From Octadecabacter sp. (GTDB taxonomy: Bacteria; Pseudomonadota; Alphaproteobacteria; Rhodobacterales; Rhodobacteraceae): a stretch of 16,492 nucleotides of DNA. The DNA lies in the NCBI GenBank assembly GCA_018500065.2, contig JAHBAO020000382.1:1-16492 (forward strand), written 5' to 3'. Numbering within the stretch: position 1 is the stretch's first letter; each line of letters starts with the position of its first letter. Positions 14,203 through 16,492 of the stretch are shown here, piece by piece. A program made the position numbers and the translations under genes. Under the pieces are notes generated by a model, which worked only from the letters and a program-made list of their open reading frames with translations, was not told the DNA's origin and searched no databases.

Positions 14203-15729
14203 TTGACCAAATTCAGTGACTTAAATCTCGACAAGAAGGTCCTCAAGGCCGTCGAAGAAACCGGCTATGACACGCCAACACCCATTCAGGGCGGTGCGAT
14301 TCCCCCCGCGCTCGAGGGGCGTGACGTGTTGGGCATCGCCCAAACAGGTACAGGTAAAACCGCGGCCTTCACGCTGCCGATGATTTCCATGCTAAAGCGC
14401 GGCCGTGCGCGGGCACGGATGCCACGCTCCCTCGTGCTGGCACCAACGCGCGAACTGGCCGCACAGGTTGCCGAAAACTTTGACGCCTATGCCAAGTACA
14501 CCAAATTGACGAAGGCGTTGTTAATTGGTGGTGTTTCTTTCAAAGAACAGGACAATCTGATCGACCGTGGCGTTGATGTGCTTATCGCCACTCCGGGTCG
14601 CCTGCTCGACCACTTTGAGCGCGGCAAGCTGATCCTGTCTGACGTGAAAATCATGGTCGTCGACGAAGCCGACCGGATGCTCGACATGGGTTTTATCCCT
14701 GATATCGAACGCATTTTTGGCCTCACGCCGTTCACCCGCCAGACGCTGTTCTTTTCTGCGACGATGGCGCCGGAGATTGAGCGGATCACCAACACGTTCC
14801 TGTCCAACCCTGCCAAAATCGAAGTGGCCCGTGCCGCGACCACCTCCGAAAACATCAAGCAGGGTGTGGTAATGTTCAAAGGGGGCCAAAAACAGGTCGC
14901 TGAAAAGCACAAATTGCTGCGTGATTTAATCAAGAGCGAAGGCGATGAATGCCGCAACGGTATCATCTTCTGTAATCGCAAGATTGACGTTGATGCCGTT
15001 GCGAAATCCATGACGAAGGCGGGGCTCGATGCCTCCCCTATTCACGGCGACCTTGATCAGTCCCATCGCATGCGCACCCTTGAAGGGTTCCGCGACGGAT
15101 CATTGCGCTTCCTTGTCGCGTCAGATGTAGCGGCCCGTGGTCTCGACATTCCGAACGTGTCCCACGTGTTTAACTATGACGTGCCAAGCCACGCAGAAGA
15201 CTACGTGCACCGGATTGGTCGCACCGGTCGTGCCGGCAAAAAGGGCACGGCGATCATGATCTGCACACCGCGCGACGAAAAGAATTTCGATGACATCGAA
15301 CGTCTTGTTGAAATGGCGATCCCACGGATAGCGATGCCCGGTTCCGCGCCTAAAGAAGCCCCTGCCGCAGAACCAAAGCAGGATGCCGCGCCAAACGAAG
15401 ACAAGCCAAAGCGGACCCGTACCCGCGGCGGGCGTGGCCGCAAGAGCGACGTAGCCAAAACCGAGGACGCGCCAGTCGAGGCACCAAAAGCCGAAACGCC
15501 AAAGCAAGACGCCCCTGCGCCAAAGCCTGAAACACCCAAAGACGCGCCAAAAGCCGCAGATGCGCCACGTCAGGACACATCTGACAAACCAAAGCGGTCT
15601 CGTGGTGGGCGCAGTCGTGGTGGCGGCGGCAACCGCGACAACAACGATCGCGAGCCCAAAGTTGTGGGAATGGGCGACGATGCACCTGATTTTATTGCTA
15701 AAAGCTTTGATGAACGTCACACAGGTTAA
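14203..15729 (+). CDS. rhlE: DEAD-box RNA helicase, RhlE-like
   Basis: 508 residues from TTG 14203, which has AAAGGA (14193-14197 region) 5 bases before it and gives the usual RhlE beginning TKFSDLNLDKKVLKAV; an upstream GTG (14158) would add an unrelated stretch. All helicase motifs are present: Q motif TPTPIQ (24-29), I AQTGTGKT (46-53), Ia PTRELA (81-86), Ib TPGRLLD (130-136), II DEADRMLD (154-161), III SAT (185-187), IV IIFCNRK (254-260), V ASDVAARGLDIP (306-317), VI HRIGRTGRAG (336-345). Residues ~380-460 are a Pro/Ala/Lys/Asp linker. Two Arg/Gly-rich patches (RTRTRGGRGRK at 404-414 and SRGGRSRGGGG at 466-476) form an RNA-binding tail. It unwinds structured RNA, with likely roles in ribosome assembly, RNA decay and cold adaptation. 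Confidence 0.95.
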   Translation: MTKFSDLNLDKKVLKAVEETGYDTPTPIQGGAIPPALEGRDVLGIAQTGTGKTAAFTLPMISMLKRGRARARMPRSLVLAPTRELAAQVAENFDAYAKYTKLTKALLIGGVSFKEQDNLIDRGVDVLIATPGRLLDHFERGKLILSDVKIMVVDEADRMLDMGFIPDIERIFGLTPFTRQTLFFSATMAPEIERITNTFLSNPAKIEVARAATTSENIKQGVVMFKGGQKQVAEKHKLLRDLIKSEGDECRNGIIFCNRKIDVDAVAKSMTKAGLDASPIHGDLDQSHRMRTLEGFRDGSLRFLVASDVAARGLDIPNVSHVFNYDVPSHAEDYVHRIGRTGRAGKKGTAIMICTPRDEKNFDDIERLVEMAIPRIAMPGSAPKEAPAAEPKQDAAPNEDKPKRTRTRGGRGRKSDVAKTEDAPVEAPKAETPKQDAPAPKPETPKDAPKAADAPRQDTSDKPKRSRGGRSRGGGGNRDNNDREPKVVGMGDDAPDFIAKSFDERHTG

Positions 15730-15732
15730 GGC

Positions 15733-15751
15733 ACAAAACGAGGGGTTTTGT
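15733..15751 (+). terminator. Hairpin 4 bases after the helicase stop
   Basis: A 7-bp stem ACAAAAC/GTTTTGT closes a GAGGG loop. The TTTT falls inside the stem, so a classical terminator is not certain. A second perfect hairpin starts at the next base, and together they probably end or protect the helicase transcript. Confidence 0.45.
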
Positions 15752-15769
15752 CGCACCTAACAAGGTGCG
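15752..15769 (+). terminator. GC-rich hairpin downstream of the helicase gene
   Basis: Perfect 7-bp stem CGCACCT/AGGTGCG with the loop AACA. No U-tract follows. It is the most stable of three small hairpins in the 103-bp gap before the DUF2798 gene; the third is CATTCA/TGAATG at 15775-15792. Confidence 0.5.
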
Positions 15770-15832
15770 GCACCCATTCACTTATTTGAATGCCTACGAC
15801 ATACCTAAGCCAATAAGTTTAGGAGTTTGCAC

Positions 15833-16060
15833 ATGATACCTGCACGATTTGCACCGATCCTCTTTGGCTTCATTCTGTCGGGCCTGATGTCTGGGATCGT
15901 CGCCGCAATTGCGACGTTTCGCGCGCTAGAGGCTGGCGCTCCGTTTGTCTCAGAATGGTTTGGATCATGGATGACGGGCTGGGCTGTGGCCTTTCCCGTG
16001 GTTCTGGTCGTTGGGCCAATCACGCGCCGCATCGTCGCAAAGCTGACGCGCCCTGAATAG
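15833..16060 (+). CDS. DUF2798 small inner-membrane protein
   Basis: 75 residues with two membrane helices (about 6-30 and 47-63) and a basic C-terminus (RRIVAKLTR). The layout IPARFAPILFGFILSGLMSGIVAAI … WAVAFPVVLVVGP is that of the DUF2798 family, which has no assigned function. The ATG at 15833 is preceded by AGGAG at 15821-15825, 7 bases away, which rules out the in-frame TTG at 15827. CCTAA at 15804-15808 can pair with TTAGG at 15819-15823, covering part of that ribosome binding site. ACTTATT (15780-15786) can pair with AATAAGT (15812-15818) in an alternative fold. It stands alone between the helicase gene and the convergent RNase J gene. Confidence 0.85.
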   Translation: MIPARFAPILFGFILSGLMSGIVAAIATFRALEAGAPFVSEWFGSWMTGWAVAFPVVLVVGPITRRIVAKLTRPE

Positions 16061-16066
16061 GGCGCG
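16047..16066. terminator. Bidirectional hairpin between DUF2798 and RNase J genes
   Basis: A perfect 8-bp GC-rich stem CGCGCCCT/AGGGCGCG with a GAAT loop spans the TAG stop of the DUF2798 gene and lies 9 bases from the RNase J stop on the other strand. It is well placed to end transcription from both sides, although neither side has a clear U-tract. Confidence 0.6.
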
Positions 16067-16075
16067 CCGCTGAAT

Positions 16076-16492
16076 TTAAGCCAGTCGCGAGATAACAACC
16101 GTGACTTCTGGTTTCTTGCCAATCTCACTTTGCGCACTTTTACGCGTCACCGTGCGCAGCTCTTTTTCCAGCTTGGTGTCATCCGCAATGGTTTTGTCGT
16201 CCGCACGGCCTAAAAACTGACTGAGGTCTTCTTCCAACACATCAACCAACGGCGCGTTATTGCGGCCCATTTCCGACAAGCCGGAAATCTCGCACCACGG
16301 ATCACCCAGTGGGTCACCCTTTTCATCAATGATCAACGTCACCAGCACATGGCCGTTCAGCGCCATGCGAATACGGTCGCGGATCACGCCGTCAAATTGA
16401 CCAACCTTCACAGAGCCATCCAGATACATGCGGCCTGTTTCAATATGCTCAACAACCTTCGGCTTGTTGCCGGACAGATCAATCATCATACC
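16076..16492 (-). CDS. rnj: Ribonuclease J, C-terminal part (5' end outside window)
   Basis: The last ~138 residues of RNase J, the metallo-beta-lactamase/beta-CASP nuclease with 5'-to-3' exo- and endonuclease activity in RNA maturation and decay. The frame is open to the window edge, so the ATG at 16489 is internal and the gene is partial. Recognisable C-terminal-domain segments are VEHIETGRMYLDG, RDRIRMALNGHVLVTLIID, GDPWCEISGL and the closing EIGKKPEVTVVISRL. The catalytic beta-lactamase and beta-CASP motifs are not in the window. It converges on the DUF2798 gene, with only 15 bases between the stops. Confidence 0.93.
   Translation of the reverse strand, partial: GMMIDLSGNKPKVVEHIETGRMYLDGSVKVGQFDGVIRDRIRMALNGHVLVTLIIDEKGDPLGDPWCEISGLSEMGRNNAPLVDVLEEDLSQFLGRADDKTIADDTKLEKELRTVTRKSAQSEIGKKPEVTVVISRLA

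Noticed and set aside
15121..15756. 211-residue minus-strand frame
   Set aside because: Shadow of the helicase C-terminal half and its low-complexity tail.

Overview
The window looks like core chromosome of an alphaproteobacterium, most likely of the Rhodobacteraceae (Roseobacter side). The reasons are the surE-pcm-nlpD order without a following rpoS, a tatABC cluster, an RNase J, a Hint_2-type protein of the kind common in that family, and the overall moderate-to-high GC. This placement rests on protein resemblance recalled from memory, not on a search. No rRNA, tRNA, CRISPR array, prophage or insertion sequence is visible.

Layout from left to right. The 3' end of purF (1-487) is followed closely by an arsC-type reductase, a small unknown protein and a short-chain dehydrogenase-like protein (493-1954). 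Next come surE, pcm and an nlpD-like lipoprotein gene (2057-4761), all on the plus strand. They converge on a minus-strand operon read as tatA-tatB-tatC-DUF815 ATPase (7399 down to 4814). Two 21-bp palindromes sit exactly between the two operons. A WYL/YafY-type regulator (7595-8275) diverges from tatA, and its 3' end overlaps a minus-strand iron-type ABC ATPase (8228-9307). That ATPase lies downstream of a degenerate SDR gene (9385-10164). A Hint-domain protein (10302-11285), release factor 3 (11345-12940), a coupled pair of cysteine-motif proteins (13041-14074) and a RhlE-like DEAD-box helicase (14203-15729) follow on the plus strand. The window closes with a small DUF2798 membrane protein (15833-16060) converging on the 3' end of ribonuclease J (16076-16492, minus).

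How they fit together. The centre concerns the envelope and protein quality: SurE and Pcm are stress/repair enzymes, the NlpD-like protein is probably a non-catalytic regulator of peptidoglycan amidases, and TatABC exports folded proteins, which in many bacteria include those amidases. The right part concerns translation and RNA turnover (RF3, DEAD-box helicase, RNase J). Genes are tightly packed: no gene-free stretch exceeds 200 bp, and the longest (7400-7594, between tatA and the regulator) holds divergent control sequences.

Nothing here amounts to a clear new defence or mobile system. The observations most worth a second look are the paired palindromes, a gene that seems to begin with CTG in a CTGA overlap with its neighbour (13478), a possibly leaderless prfC, a histone-H1-like tail on TatB, two SDR proteins with missing catalytic residues, and the unknown pair with CPFC and CAYC motifs at 13041-14074.
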